From: Micromonospora sp. NBC_01699 | GTDB lineage: Bacteria; Actinomycetota; Actinomycetes; Mycobacteriales; Micromonosporaceae | Assembly: GCF_036250065.1 (NCBI RefSeq) | Contig: NZ_CP109199.1 | Coordinates: forward strand, 2,108,001-2,172,000 | Reading direction: 5' to 3' | DNA: 64,000 nt | Shown: one piece after another, positions 16,622-25,057 of the stretch | Layout: each line of letters starts with the position of its first letter | How positions within the stretch are numbered: the stretch's first letter is position 1 | Position numbers and translations under genes: made by a program | The notes under the pieces: model-generated | What the model was told of the DNA's origin: nothing | The model's database searches: none | Seen by the model: only the letters and a program-made list of their open reading frames with translations

Positions 16622-18280
16622 GTGAACGCGGAGTCGACCGGCCGCCCGCCGGCCACGCCGGGAACCGGCGACCGACCCGCCGGGCCGGAGACCGGCGACC
16701 AATCCGCCCCGCCCGAGACCGGCGACCAATCCGCCCCGCCGGAGACCGGCGATCAACAGGTACGCGGCATGGCCCGGGGCGGGGTGCTGAACCTGGCCGG
16801 CGCGGTGCTGAGCCAGGCGGCCCTGTTCTTGATCATGCTGCTGCTGGCCCGGGTCCTCGGCCTGCGCGAGGTCGGCCGGTACGCCCAGGTCTACGCGGTG
16901 CTGTCGCTGCTCGGGCTGCTCTCGCTGTCCGGGTTCCGGGCGGGGCTGACCCGGTTCGTCGCGGTGCACCTCGCCGACGACGACCCGGCCGCGATCCGGG
17001 GCACCGTCCGGCTCGGTCTGTCGATCTCGGCGGCGGCGTCCACGGTGATCGCGGTCGGGCTCGCGCTCGGCGCACCGTGGCTGGCACAGGCGTTGAACGA
17101 CCCGCAGCTCACCACCGGGCTGCGGCTGGCCGCACTCACCCTGCCGGCCGCCACCGTCTGCGAGGCGGCGCTCGCCGCCACCCGTGGCTGGCGCACCCAA
17201 CGCCCGTACGCGCTGATCGGGCAGGTCTACGAGCCGGCCGCCCGGCTGCTGCTCACGATCGGGGCGCTGATGGTCGGCGCCGGCCTGACCGGGGCATTCT
17301 GGGCCCTGGTGCTGGCCAGCTGGACCGCGGCCGGGCTGGCCCTGATCGCACTGGTCCGGATGCTGCGCCGGGTGCCGGCCGCCGCGCCCGCGTACCGGCC
17401 CACCGAGCTGTTCCGGTTCTCCACCGTGAGCTGGGTGTCCTCGCTCTCCTCCACCGGGTTGATCTGGGTGGACACGCTGCTGCTCGGGTTCTACGGCAAC
17501 GACGACATCGGGGCGTACCACGTGGCGACCCGGCTGGTCACGGTGGCGGTGTTCGTGCTCGCGCCGATCAACGCGTCGTTCGGCCCGTACCTGGCACACC
17601 TCTACCACCAGGACCGGATGGACGAGGTACGCCGGATCTACGCCGTCGCCACCGGCTGGGTCGTACGCCTCTCGCTGCCCGCGTTCGTGGCGCTGCTGGT
17701 GCTGCCGGACCAGTTGCTGCACCTGGTCAACGGATCCGCCCTGGTCGGCGGCGCGGCGGTGACCATCGCCCTGGCGCTCGGCCAGCTCGTCAACGCCGCG
17801 ACCGGCCCGTGCGGGACGCTGCTGAACATGTCCGGCCGGGTGTCGATCAACATGGTCGACAACCTCGCCGCGCTGGCCCTCAACATCCTGCTCAACCTCT
17901 GGCTGATCCCGGCGTACGGCATTCTCGGCGCGGCGGTGGCCTGGGCGGTGTCGCTGGCCGTGGTGAACATCGCCCGGGTCTGGCAGGTCCGGGTGTTGGT
18001 GCACGCGGTGCCGGTCACCGTCGGCATGGTGAAGGGGCTGGTCGCGGCGGCGCTCGCGCTGGTCGCCGGGTTCGGCGCGCGCTGGCTGGTGTCGGGTTGG
18101 GCGGTCGAACTGGCGGTCGGCCTGGTCGTGATCGCGCTGGTCTACCTGGGGGCGGTGCTCGCCCTCGGGCTCAGTCGGGAGGACATCATGGTGTTGCGTT
18201 CGGTGACCCGCCGGGGCGGCCGCCGGTCCGCCGCTGCGGACCGGTCCAAGACCGCCGAACGGGCGGGGGTCGGATCGTGA
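16622..18280 (+). CDS. Wzx-type polysaccharide flippase (MOP superfamily)
   Basis: From the GTG at 16622 the protein is 552 residues; an alternative ATG at 16769 would remove a repetitive hydrophilic N-terminal tail. About 14 membrane helices follow, starting at GVLNLAGAVLSQAALFLIM. Segments such as GLREVGRYAQVYAVLSLLGL, FGPYLAHLYHQDRMDEVRRIY and MSGRVSINMVDNLAALALNI are typical of RfbX/Wzx flippases, which turn lipid-linked repeat units across the membrane. The N-terminal tail contains PETGDQSAP repeats and the C-terminal tail ends in a sequence echoed in the tandem repeats that follow. It is coupled to the next small frame by GTGA. Confidence 0.85.
   Translation: MNAESTGRPPATPGTGDRPAGPETGDQSAPPETGDQSAPPETGDQQVRGMARGGVLNLAGAVLSQAALFLIMLLLARVLGLREVGRYAQVYAVLSLLGLLSLSGFRAGLTRFVAVHLADDDPAAIRGTVRLGLSISAAASTVIAVGLALGAPWLAQALNDPQLTTGLRLAALTLPAATVCEAALAATRGWRTQRPYALIGQVYEPAARLLLTIGALMVGAGLTGAFWALVLASWTAAGLALIALVRMLRRVPAAAPAYRPTELFRFSTVSWVSSLSSTGLIWVDTLLLGFYGNDDIGAYHVATRLVTVAVFVLAPINASFGPYLAHLYHQDRMDEVRRIYAVATGWVVRLSLPAFVALLVLPDQLLHLVNGSALVGGAAVTIALALGQLVNAATGPCGTLLNMSGRVSINMVDNLAALALNILLNLWLIPAYGILGAAVAWAVSLAVVNIARVWQVRVLVHAVPVTVGMVKGLVAAALALVAGFGARWLVSGWAVELAVGLVVIALVYLGAVLALGLSREDIMVLRSVTRRGGRRSAAADRSKTAERAGVGS
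16687..16760 (+). repeat. 27-bp in-frame tandem repeat in the flippase N terminus
   Basis: Two full copies (16687-16713, 16714-16740) and a partial third encode PETGDQSAP-like units in the hydrophilic tail. The unit is a multiple of three, so copy-number change keeps the frame. Confidence 0.8.
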
Positions 18281-18354
18281 CCGGGGCTGTTGAACGGGCG
18301 AAGGTCGGATCGGTCGTGACCGGGGCTGTTGAACGGGCGGGGGTCGGATCGTGA
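18277..18354 (+). CDS. 25-codon micro-ORF 1 in tandem repeat
   Basis: A GTG overlapping the flippase stop (GTGA) opens a 25-codon frame beginning MTGAVERAKVGS and ending AGVGS, closed by a TGA that again overlaps the next GTG. It is created by a tandem duplication and may be only a translational relay between the flippase and the sulfotransferase. Whether a peptide accumulates is unknown. Its C-terminal half resembles the last residues of the flippase. Confidence 0.35.
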   Translation: MTGAVERAKVGSVVTGAVERAGVGS

Positions 18355-18425
18355 CCGGGGCTGTTGAACGGGCGAAGGTCGGATCGGTCGTGACCGGGAC
18401 CGCCGAACCGGCCGGGGTCGGATCG
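18278..18425 (+). repeat. 74-bp tandem duplication built from 39- and 35-bp units
   Basis: Units begin with TGACCGGG at 18278, 18317, 18352 and 18391, with lengths 39, 35, 39 and 35, so the higher-order period is 74 bp. The last unit has diverged (ACCGCCGAACCGGCC in place of GCTGTTGAACGGGCG). A further related unit is the end of the flippase gene itself. Each 74-bp copy carries a complete start-to-stop frame. Confidence 0.9.
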
Positions 18426-18428
18426 TGA
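18351..18428 (+). CDS. 25-codon micro-ORF 2 in tandem repeat
   Basis: This is the second copy of the repeated 25-codon frame, starting at the GTG that overlaps the stop of micro-ORF 1 and ending in a TGA that overlaps the GTG of the sulfotransferase. Its second half has changed (VTGTAEPAGVGS), yet the frame and both stop-start overlaps are intact. A peptide function is not implied; conserved coupling is the more economical reading. Confidence 0.35.
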   Translation: MTGAVERAKVGSVVTGTAEPAGVGS

Positions 18429-19282
18429 CCGGGGTCGGCCGCCGGTTGGTGACCGACCGGCTGCGGCGCGGTGTGCGGGCCGCGCGGGCGTGGGGACGGG
18501 CCAGCCGGCCCGGACCGGCTGGGCCCTTGCCGGACTTCCTGGTCATCGGCGGGCAGCGGTGCGGCACCACCTCGCTCTACCACTATCTCGCCGCCCACCC
18601 CTCGGTACGCGGCGCCACCGGCAAGGAGTTGCAGTTCTTCAGCCTGCACCACGGTCGCGGACTGCGCTGGTACCGGGCCCACTTCCCGACGCTCGCGCCC
18701 GGTGAGCACAGCTTCGAGGCGAGCCCGTACTACCTGTTCCACCCGAGCGTGCCGGCCCGGATCGCGGCGGATCTGCCCGACGCCCGGTTCGTCGCCCTGC
18801 TGCGCGATCCGGTGCAGCGGGCGTACTCGCACTACCTGCACACCCGCTCGTACGGCGCGGAGCCGCTCTCGTTCGTCGACGCGCTCGACGCCGAGGAGGA
18901 GCGGCTGGCACGGGCGCTGCGCGACGGCCCGGACACCCGTACCGCCCACTTTGCCCTGCGTAATCACTCGTACGCGACCCGTGGCCGGTACGCGGAGCAG
19001 TTGGAGCGCTGGTTCACGCACATCCCCCGCGAGCGGATCCACGTGGCCCGCACCGAGGACCTGAACACCGACCCCGCCGGCACGTACGCCGAGATCCTGC
19101 GTTTCCTCGACCTGCCACCGTTCACCCCCAATTCGTTCACCCGCCACACCCGCCGCGTCGACTCCGGCCCCGCCCAACTAACCCCACCCGTGCTGGACCG
19201 CCTGACCACCCACTTCGCCCCCCACAACGCCCACCTCTCCACCCTCCTCTCCCGCCCACCCCTCTGGCCCCCTTCTCGTTGA
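18425..19282 (+). CDS. PAPS-dependent sulfotransferase 1
   Basis: The 285-residue protein has the 5'-phosphosulfate loop GGQRCGTTSLYHYL (about residues 39-52) and the 3'-phosphate strand LLRDPVQRAYSHYL, both diagnostic of the sulfotransferase fold. HFPTLAPGEHSFEASPYYLF and the C-terminal TEDLNTDPAGTYAEILRFLDL match heparan/NDST-like bacterial enzymes. It would transfer sulfate from PAPS to a hydroxyl or amine of a glycan. The GTG start overlaps the preceding micro-ORF. Its stop codon lies inside the left arm of a long palindrome, so the last codons come from that element. Confidence 0.85.
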   Translation: MTGVGRRLVTDRLRRGVRAARAWGRASRPGPAGPLPDFLVIGGQRCGTTSLYHYLAAHPSVRGATGKELQFFSLHHGRGLRWYRAHFPTLAPGEHSFEASPYYLFHPSVPARIAADLPDARFVALLRDPVQRAYSHYLHTRSYGAEPLSFVDALDAEEERLARALRDGPDTRTAHFALRNHSYATRGRYAEQLERWFTHIPRERIHVARTEDLNTDPAGTYAEILRFLDLPPFTPNSFTRHTRRVDSGPAQLTPPVLDRLTTHFAPHNAHLSTLLSRPPLWPPSR

Positions 19283-19339
19283 TCATGAAGTTAGCGACGC
19301 CCAAACGGCCTCCGGGCGTCGCTAACTTCATGATCAACG
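19277..19339. repeat. Perfect 26-bp extragenic palindrome
   Basis: Arms 19277-19302 and 19314-19339 are perfectly complementary over 26 bases around an 11-base loop; the core is TTGATCATGAAGTTAGCGAC. It overlaps the sulfotransferase stop codon (19280-19282). It is a strong terminator candidate and resembles a dispersed repeat of Micromonospora-type genomes. Confidence 0.85.
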
Positions 19340-19546
19340 GGGGGTTTTGGTTTGGGTGCAACCTGGGGGAGGGGTGGGGCGTGGTACGGGGGTGACCGTG
19401 AGGCGGGGCCGTTGAGGCGGTCCGGTGAGCGGGGCATGTGTCGGGAAATGTGCAGGGATGGTCGGCCCTATGGGACGGTCGGGCGGCCATGATCTCGATA
19501 CGATCAAGCGGATCACAGAAACGCGACGGAAGTCCACGGGGGACAG

Positions 19547-20971
19547 ATGCGTACTTCTGCGCGATCCGGGCTGGACGCTGCTCGTGACGTCGGCCCGGCC
19601 ATCGAAACCGGCGGCGTCACGCTGCCCGGACATGTTGTCGTACTGATCGCGGCGCTCTCCGCCGGAGTGGTCGCCCAGGGCGGCTACTACCCGGCCGGGC
19701 GGGCGCTGGTGACCGTGCTGGTCGCGGTCGCACTGGTGGTCGCCGTCTGGCTCCGCCCCCGGGTACGCCGGGACGCCTGGCCGGTGGTGGCGGCCTGCGC
19801 GGCCCTGGCCGGCTGGATTCTGGTACGCGCAATCGTCGCGGACGCGTACCCGGTGGCGATCGGGGCGGTCGCCACGCTCGGTGGGGTGGCCGCGGTGGTG
19901 CTGATCCTGGTGCGTACCACGCCGGCCGAGCGGGAACGGTGTGTCGAGGCCCTGCTCGGCCTCGGGGTCCTGGTGGCGGTCACCGCGTGGATCGGGGTGG
20001 CGGGTCGAGTGTCCCGGTTCGCCGAGCTGGTCGAGGGCCGACTGTGGCGGGGCTCGTCCACGTTGACCTATCCCAATGCGGCCGCCGCCCTGCTCGCCCC
20101 GCTCGCCCTGCTGGCGATCGCGCTGCTGCTCGCCCGACCCCGGTCGCTGGTCCGGACCGGTGCCGCGTACCTGCTGCTGGTCGGCGTGGGAGCGGCGCTG
20201 AGCCGGGCCGGCCTGATCGCGCTGGTGGCCGGGCTGGTGGTGCTGGCGGTCCTGCACGGCCCGTGGCGCACGATCGTCCGGGTCGGTCCGCTGATCCTGG
20301 GCGCGGGTGTCGCCGTCGTGGCGCTCGTACCGTCGACCCCGGCGACCGGGCAGCCGCAACCGGCGCTCGCCACGGTCGGCCTGCTGGCCGGGGCCGTGAT
20401 CGTGTTCGGCTCGGTCCTGTCGTCGGCTCGGGCCCGCGCCGGCGCGATGCTGGTGGCGCTGCTGGCCGGCGGGTTGACCCTGCTGAGCCAGTGGAACTCG
20501 GAGTACCTGCGGGCGGTGCTGGCCAGCCGGGGCAACTTCAGCTCGCCGGGGCGCAGCGGTGCCGCGACGGCGGCGTTCGACCTCGTCGCCGCCAACCCGT
20601 GGTTCGGCACCGGGCTGGGCCAGGCCCGTTTCGTCTGGCTGACCTCCGACGGCAACGGCGCCCTCGCGCTCTACGCCCACAACGAGTACCTGCAACTTCT
20701 CGTCGACCTCGGCGTGGTCGGCGGGGTCGCCTTACTGGCACTGTTCGCGGCGATGGCGCTGGCCGTCCGCCGGGGCGGTGTGGACCCGCACCGGGCCGGG
20801 ATCAGGGCCGGTGCTCTTGCCGCGCTCACGGCGTTCGCCGTGCACAGCGGCTTCGACTTCCTGTGGCACATAGCGGTTCTGCCGCTCGTCGGCGCACTGC
20901 TCGTCGGGCTCGCCGCACCTGCCACCGGGGAGATCCAACCGGGTACGACCGTAGTAGAGGAGAAGGAATGA
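19547..20971 (+). CDS. Second O-antigen ligase/polymerase-type membrane protein
   Basis: The 474-residue polytopic protein starts at an ATG with GGGGGA five bases upstream. It has about 11 membrane segments and a wzy_C-type loop: RLWRGSSTLTYPNAAAALLA, FSSPGRSGAATAAFDLVAANPWFGTGLGQA and YAHNEYLQLLVDLGVVGG match O-antigen ligases. It is not closely similar to the protein at 13979, so one may be the polymerase and the other a ligase attaching the chain to a carrier or wall. It is coupled by ATGA to the small secreted protein downstream. Confidence 0.8.
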   Translation: MRTSARSGLDAARDVGPAIETGGVTLPGHVVVLIAALSAGVVAQGGYYPAGRALVTVLVAVALVVAVWLRPRVRRDAWPVVAACAALAGWILVRAIVADAYPVAIGAVATLGGVAAVVLILVRTTPAERERCVEALLGLGVLVAVTAWIGVAGRVSRFAELVEGRLWRGSSTLTYPNAAAALLAPLALLAIALLLARPRSLVRTGAAYLLLVGVGAALSRAGLIALVAGLVVLAVLHGPWRTIVRVGPLILGAGVAVVALVPSTPATGQPQPALATVGLLAGAVIVFGSVLSSARARAGAMLVALLAGGLTLLSQWNSEYLRAVLASRGNFSSPGRSGAATAAFDLVAANPWFGTGLGQARFVWLTSDGNGALALYAHNEYLQLLVDLGVVGGVALLALFAAMALAVRRGGVDPHRAGIRAGALAALTAFAVHSGFDFLWHIAVLPLVGALLVGLAAPATGEIQPGTTVVEEKE

Positions 20972-21417
20972 AGATGTCCCGTTTCCGGGCGTCGGCGCTC
21001 GCCCTGCTGGCCATCGCGGTGGGCGGCGTGATCGCGTTCGCCCTGCCGGCGGGCGCGGCGGTCAGCGTGCAGTCGGAGTCGCCGTCGGTGGCGATCGTGA
21101 AGCTCGGTGCAAAGGCTCGGCTCGACGCGAACGGTGCAGTGGTGTTCGCGCCGGTCAAGGTCGCCTGCACGCCGGGTTCGTACAGCACCCTGACGGTGCA
21201 GGTCACCCAGGCGGTGGGCAACGGCATCGCCAAGGGCGAGAAGACGGTCTCCATCCAGGAGTGCACCGGCGACGAGCAGAAGATCAACGTTGCGGTGACC
21301 CCGGACCTGAAGCCGTACCGCAAGGGTGTCGCGTTCGGTTCGGCCCGACTTGAGGTCTGCGACGGCCGGGGCTGCGTGAGCCTGTACGACGAGCGCAACA
21401 TCCAGATCGTCAAGTAA
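20968..21417 (+). CDS. Small secreted protein of unknown function
   Basis: The 149-residue product has a signal peptide (about residues 5-31, FALPAGAAV at the cleavage site) and a mature all-beta-looking domain with four cysteines (VACTPGS, QECTGD, EVCDGRGC), probably forming two disulfides. I do not recognise the family. Its ATG overlaps the stop of the ligase-type gene, so the two are made together, and a perfect hairpin follows the stop. A role at the cell surface in polysaccharide attachment is only a guess from position. Confidence 0.7.
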   Translation: MKMSRFRASALALLAIAVGGVIAFALPAGAAVSVQSESPSVAIVKLGAKARLDANGAVVFAPVKVACTPGSYSTLTVQVTQAVGNGIAKGEKTVSIQECTGDEQKINVAVTPDLKPYRKGVAFGSARLEVCDGRGCVSLYDERNIQIVK

Positions 21418-21446
21418 CACCAGTTCAGGATCCGTAGAGCGGGGGT

Positions 21447-21481
21447 CGTGCCCCGGAACCGTTCCATGGTTCCGGGGCACG
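21447..21481. terminator. Bidirectional terminator hairpin
   Basis: Arms 21447-21460 and 21468-21481 (CGTGCCCCGGAACC and complement) pair perfectly over 14 bases around a seven-base loop. It lies between the convergent small secreted protein and the glycosidase. Confidence 0.75.
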
Positions 21482-21501
21482 GTCGGTTTCCGGGTCGCCG
21501 G

Positions 21502-23010
21502 TCAGCGCAGGCCGGCGAGGATCCTGTCCACCGGCTGGTCGGCGCGGAGCAGCAGGGGGGTGGCACCGACCGTGGTGCCCGCCCCGGCGGCCGCGCGTAG
21601 CGGCGCACCGACCGCCCCGGTCTGCCCACCCGGCGCGACCGGCACGGTCACCGGCGTACCGGACGTCGACCAGAGCACCAGCGTGCTGGTGCCGCCCCGG
21701 ACGAAGGCGACCCCGGCGAGCTTCCCGGCGGTCGAAGCGGGCAGCGGCGTGACGGTCGCGTCGCGGGCCGCCTCGGCCAGGCTCGCCATCATCGCGCCCG
21801 CCTCCCGTTCGGTGCCGTTCGGGTCGAGCAGCCCGTACCGGACCTCGCTGCCGGCGGCGTTGTTCGGGTTGTACGCCAACGGCAGCCAGGCGATCTCGCC
21901 GATGCCACCGGCGACCAGCAGGGTCACCGTCTTGACCATCTCGGCTGCCCGGCCGGCCGGGTCACCGTCGCCGTCGCGCCAGAACTGGCCGACCTCCCAC
22001 GCCTGGATCGGCATCCCGGCCGGGGTCCGGTCCCGCAGGTAGTCCAGCAGCGGCGGCACCCCGTCGAAATGCTCGTAGAAGTGCAGTTGCCGAACGTCGA
22101 CCGTACGGTCGGCGAGCAGGGTCTCGGTAGCGGCCAGGAACCGCAGGCTGCGGGTGTTGGTGTCGGTGCCGAGCGCCTTGCGTAGCGCCGCCTCACCGGT
22201 GACCGCCGGGATCTGCTGCCCGCGCGTGCCGACCCGCCGCTGGAAGTACGCCCGATAGGCGGCGACCGCGTCCGGCACCCGGCCGGCTTGCAGCAGCCGA
22301 TCGGCGACACCCATGCCGTACGCGACGCTGCTGATGCCGGAGTCGACCACCAGCGCCTTCGGATCGGTCGCCCGGATCGTCTCGGCGGCCGCCTTCACCA
22401 GCCGTACGTAGTCCTCGGGGCTGCCGGCCCAGTAGCTCGGCGCATTGACCTCGTTCTCGATCGCGTACTCGGTCACCCCGTACGGGGCGTAGCGGGTCAC
22501 CACCGCGCCGACGAACCGCTGGTACGCGGCGAGGTCGCTCGGCATCGCCGACTCGGTCTTGTTCGCCGCCCCCCGGGTGTACGCGGCGGTGCCGCCGGTC
22601 GCCCAGCACACCCCGGTACGGATCTTCAGGTGCAGCTTGATCCCGAGATCGCGGCTGCGGGTGGCGATCCGGTCCAGTTCGGCCCAGTCGAGCTGACCCG
22701 AGGTGCGTTCGATCTCGCACCAGGTCAGTTCCTCGTAGGTGGCCGAGCCACCGATCTTCGCCAGGTACGGGGCGAACTGGTCGTACCGGGACCAGTCCCA
22801 GTGGGCGCCGAACGGGTTCGACACCCCGCCTACCGGGCGGCCTGCTCCGGTGTCGCCCGGTGCCGGCGTACCGGAAGGGGTGCCGGAGCCCGGCGCGGCC
22901 GGCGGCGGCCGGTCCTCGTCTCCGTCGGTGCAGCCGGCGCCGACCAGCACCACCGCGGCGAGTACGGCCGCGGCCAGCGCCCGCACCGGCGCCCGCCCGA
23001 CCCGCCTCAC
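21502..23010 (-). CDS. Exported clan GH-A glycoside hydrolase-like protein
   Basis: I chose the GTG at 23010, which overlaps the upstream sulfotransferase stop by four bases (GTGA). The 502-residue protein has an N-terminal hydrophobic segment ending in LVGAGC, which resembles a lipobox but has Gly at -3, then a Gly/Pro/Ser linker. A TIM-barrel catalytic domain follows with the acid/base glutamate in YAIENEVNAP and a probable nucleophile in IQAWEVGQFW. These are typical of GH39/GH5-like beta-glycosidases. It probably trims or releases the polysaccharide made by the neighbouring genes. The substrate is unknown. Confidence 0.75.
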   Translation of the reverse strand: MRRVGRAPVRALAAAVLAAVVLVGAGCTDGDEDRPPPAAPGSGTPSGTPAPGDTGAGRPVGGVSNPFGAHWDWSRYDQFAPYLAKIGGSATYEELTWCEIERTSGQLDWAELDRIATRSRDLGIKLHLKIRTGVCWATGGTAAYTRGAANKTESAMPSDLAAYQRFVGAVVTRYAPYGVTEYAIENEVNAPSYWAGSPEDYVRLVKAAAETIRATDPKALVVDSGISSVAYGMGVADRLLQAGRVPDAVAAYRAYFQRRVGTRGQQIPAVTGEAALRKALGTDTNTRSLRFLAATETLLADRTVDVRQLHFYEHFDGVPPLLDYLRDRTPAGMPIQAWEVGQFWRDGDGDPAGRAAEMVKTVTLLVAGGIGEIAWLPLAYNPNNAAGSEVRYGLLDPNGTEREAGAMMASLAEAARDATVTPLPASTAGKLAGVAFVRGGTSTLVLWSTSGTPVTVPVAPGGQTGAVGAPLRAAAGAGTTVGATPLLLRADQPVDRILAGLR

Positions 23011-23786
23011 CGGTAGCCCAGGGCGCGCAGCGTACGTCCGGAGAAGATCCAGACCAGCAGGCGCAGGAACGGGTCCAGCTCCCGCCGGTAGGTGCCCACC
23101 CGCGACGGGTAGATCGGCGCCGCCACGTCCGCCGCCGCCCGCCGCCGGTCCGCCTCGGTGGTGTACTTCTGGGCCACGTCGTGCTGCTTGCTGCCGTAGT
23201 CGAGGATGCCGTCCTCCCACGGTTCGCCGAGGAACTCGAACAGACCGCGCATCGCCTTCTCCGGCTCGGTCACGGTGTCCTCGTAGCGCAGCTCGTAGTA
23301 GCGGTCGGCGGGCAGGGTCGCGCCGACCGCCCGCGCGGTACGGATGTAACGCGGCCACTTGACCACGCACTTCACCGCCGACCAGTAGCCGAACCGCTTG
23401 CGGTGCGAAACCACCACGTCCCGCCCGTCCCGGATCAGGTGCACGATCTGCGCGTCCGGGAAGACCTCGGTGACGAAGTCGAGCGACATCGCGTACAGCG
23501 GGGTCTTGTCCGCCCACCGGGTCTTGCCGCGCGCGGCGGCGTAGTCGGCGTGCACGCCGCCGAAGAAGTCCCGGATCCGGCGCAGCCAGTCCTCGCGGGG
23601 AAAGCCGAAGCGGGCCAGCCGTTCCCAGTCCCGCCCGACGATCCGTTGCAGGTCCGGCAGGAACCGGGTCTCCGGTCCGCAACTGATGCCGGAGTGCGAG
23701 TCGAGCACCAGCCGCAGCATCGTGGTGCCGGAGCGCTGGCAGCCAACCAGGAAGATCGGCGCGGTACGGGGTTCGGGCTCAGCCAC
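23007..23786 (-). CDS. PAPS-dependent sulfotransferase 2
   Basis: The GTG at 23786 is preceded by GGAAGG and overlaps the upstream sulfotransferase by eight bases. The 259-residue protein has the 5'-loop FLVGCQRSGTTMLRLVLDSH near its N terminus and the 3'-phosphate motif HLIRDGRDVVVSHR. It also has YYELRYEDTVTEPEKAM and LFEFLGEPWEDGIL, standard for Sulfotransfer_3-type enzymes. The ADKTPLYAM stretch is a usual substrate-loop motif. It probably sulfates the polysaccharide, acting in the cytoplasm where PAPS is available. Confidence 0.85.
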   Translation of the reverse strand: MAEPEPRTAPIFLVGCQRSGTTMLRLVLDSHSGISCGPETRFLPDLQRIVGRDWERLARFGFPREDWLRRIRDFFGGVHADYAAARGKTRWADKTPLYAMSLDFVTEVFPDAQIVHLIRDGRDVVVSHRKRFGYWSAVKCVVKWPRYIRTARAVGATLPADRYYELRYEDTVTEPEKAMRGLFEFLGEPWEDGILDYGSKQHDVAQKYTTEADRRRAAADVAAPIYPSRVGTYRRELDPFLRLLVWIFSGRTLRALGYR

Positions 23787-24792
23787 GGTCGGCCGCCTTC
23801 CGGTCGGATCCAGCATCGGCGGCGACGGGCACGTCCGGCGCAGCGGGAACACCCTGCCGAGCGGCGTACGGCGCGAGCCGGGCGGTCAGGTCGTCGCAGA
23901 GCGTCCGGACCCGCGCGTCGATCGGCAGCCGCCGATCTGCCGAGACACCCTCCGGTGCGCCGTGCGACCGGCGCGGGGCGATGTGCGCGTGCAGGCGCGG
24001 GTGGTAGGGGAAGTCGAGGAAGGCGCAGAGCCGGCGGATCTGCGCCTCCGGCTCGGCGACCAGGGTGTCGTACCGGCAGAGCAGCACGTCGGCGCGCCCG
24101 GACAGGCCCAGATCGAAGTAGAGCGAGTTGCGGACGTACCAGAACAGGGCGGCCCCGGTGTGCGGGTCCAACCGCTGCGGGTCGTGGTCGCGGACCAGCT
24201 CCACCGTTGCCGGGTCGAGCCGCTGCCCCTGCCACCGCCCGCCGATGCTGCCGTCGGCGATCGCGCGCAGCGCCCGCAGGTTCGCGTCACCGAACTTCGC
24301 CACCTCGGAGCGGGCCCGGTCGTCGACGTCCCGGTAGACCCAGAGCGCGCGGCCGGGGGCCAGCCCCGGCAGGGCCAGCAGCTCGTCCACCCGGTGACTC
24401 TCACACAGCGGCTTGACCAGGACGTACGCGTGCCGGCTGCGCCGGATCGTCGCGGCCAGCACCTCGTCGGGGCGGAGCTGGAAGCGGTGGAACACGGTGC
24501 TGTCGTTCTCGTTGCGTACCTCGACCTCGGGTGCCGAGTCCAGCCCCCGGACCAGCATGTTCGTGCCCGAGCGTTGCAGCCCGACCAGGTAGACCGGCAT
24601 CGCCGAGCCGGGAGTGCGTGCGGCCCGCCGCCGCCAGCGTCGTTTCGCCAGCGCGGTGCCGATCCGGTCGACCGGATTCAGCCGGTCCTCCTCGACCAGC
24701 CGCCCGATCCCCTCCGTACGGGCCCAGCGCAGATGCCGCGCCACCCGCCGAGCGGTGTACGCGAACGCGGAGAGCTCGTCGTCGGCTGCCAC
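23779..24792 (-). CDS. Sulfotransferase-fold protein 3
   Basis: The 337-residue protein begins at a GTG with a strong GGAGG site. The 5'-phosphosulfate loop is YLVGLQRSGTNMLVRGLDSA (about residues 68-87) and the 3' motif is WVYRDVDDRARSEVAKFGD, which deviates from the usual RDPR..S form. LLCRYDTLVAEPEAQIRRLC marks the conserved late helix. A 65-residue N-terminal extension precedes the fold. It leads the minus-strand trio sulfotransferase-sulfotransferase-glycosidase, each joined by short overlaps, and is divergent from the second GT4 gene. Confidence 0.75.
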   Translation of the reverse strand: MAADDELSAFAYTARRVARHLRWARTEGIGRLVEEDRLNPVDRIGTALAKRRWRRRAARTPGSAMPVYLVGLQRSGTNMLVRGLDSAPEVEVRNENDSTVFHRFQLRPDEVLAATIRRSRHAYVLVKPLCESHRVDELLALPGLAPGRALWVYRDVDDRARSEVAKFGDANLRALRAIADGSIGGRWQGQRLDPATVELVRDHDPQRLDPHTGAALFWYVRNSLYFDLGLSGRADVLLCRYDTLVAEPEAQIRRLCAFLDFPYHPRLHAHIAPRRSHGAPEGVSADRRLPIDARVRTLCDDLTARLAPYAARQGVPAAPDVPVAADAGSDRKAADRG

Positions 24793-25057
24793 GGTCCTCC
24801 TCGCTCCGGCACCGGCGCCACCCTGCGGGAAGGGCGGGTCACGGCCGGCGGCGGGAGCCAGGCTATCGGGAGATCACGGCGGGAGGCCAGGCTGCGGACC
24901 GTACGGGCACACAAAGATCATCCGTTCAGGCACATGACATTTGTGAACTGGACTCCCCGACCCGCCCTGCATACCGTGAGCCCTGGTCGGGGCAGGCAGG
25001 CCCCGATCACCACCCCCCGGGCCGGGTTCGCCCGATCGACGTGAGCGGGCCGAGTCG

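Noticed and set aside
16687-16760. Could the short repeats be a CRISPR array?
   Set aside because: The units are contiguous without spacers and lie in frame in a coding region. The same holds for the arrays at 18278, 37309, 52271 and 53015.
15929-19177. A 1,000-codon minus-strand frame opposite the Wzz, flippase and sulfotransferase genes
   Set aside because: It is the antisense shadow of high-GC codons. It has repetitive Gln/His/Arg composition and no recognisable domain.
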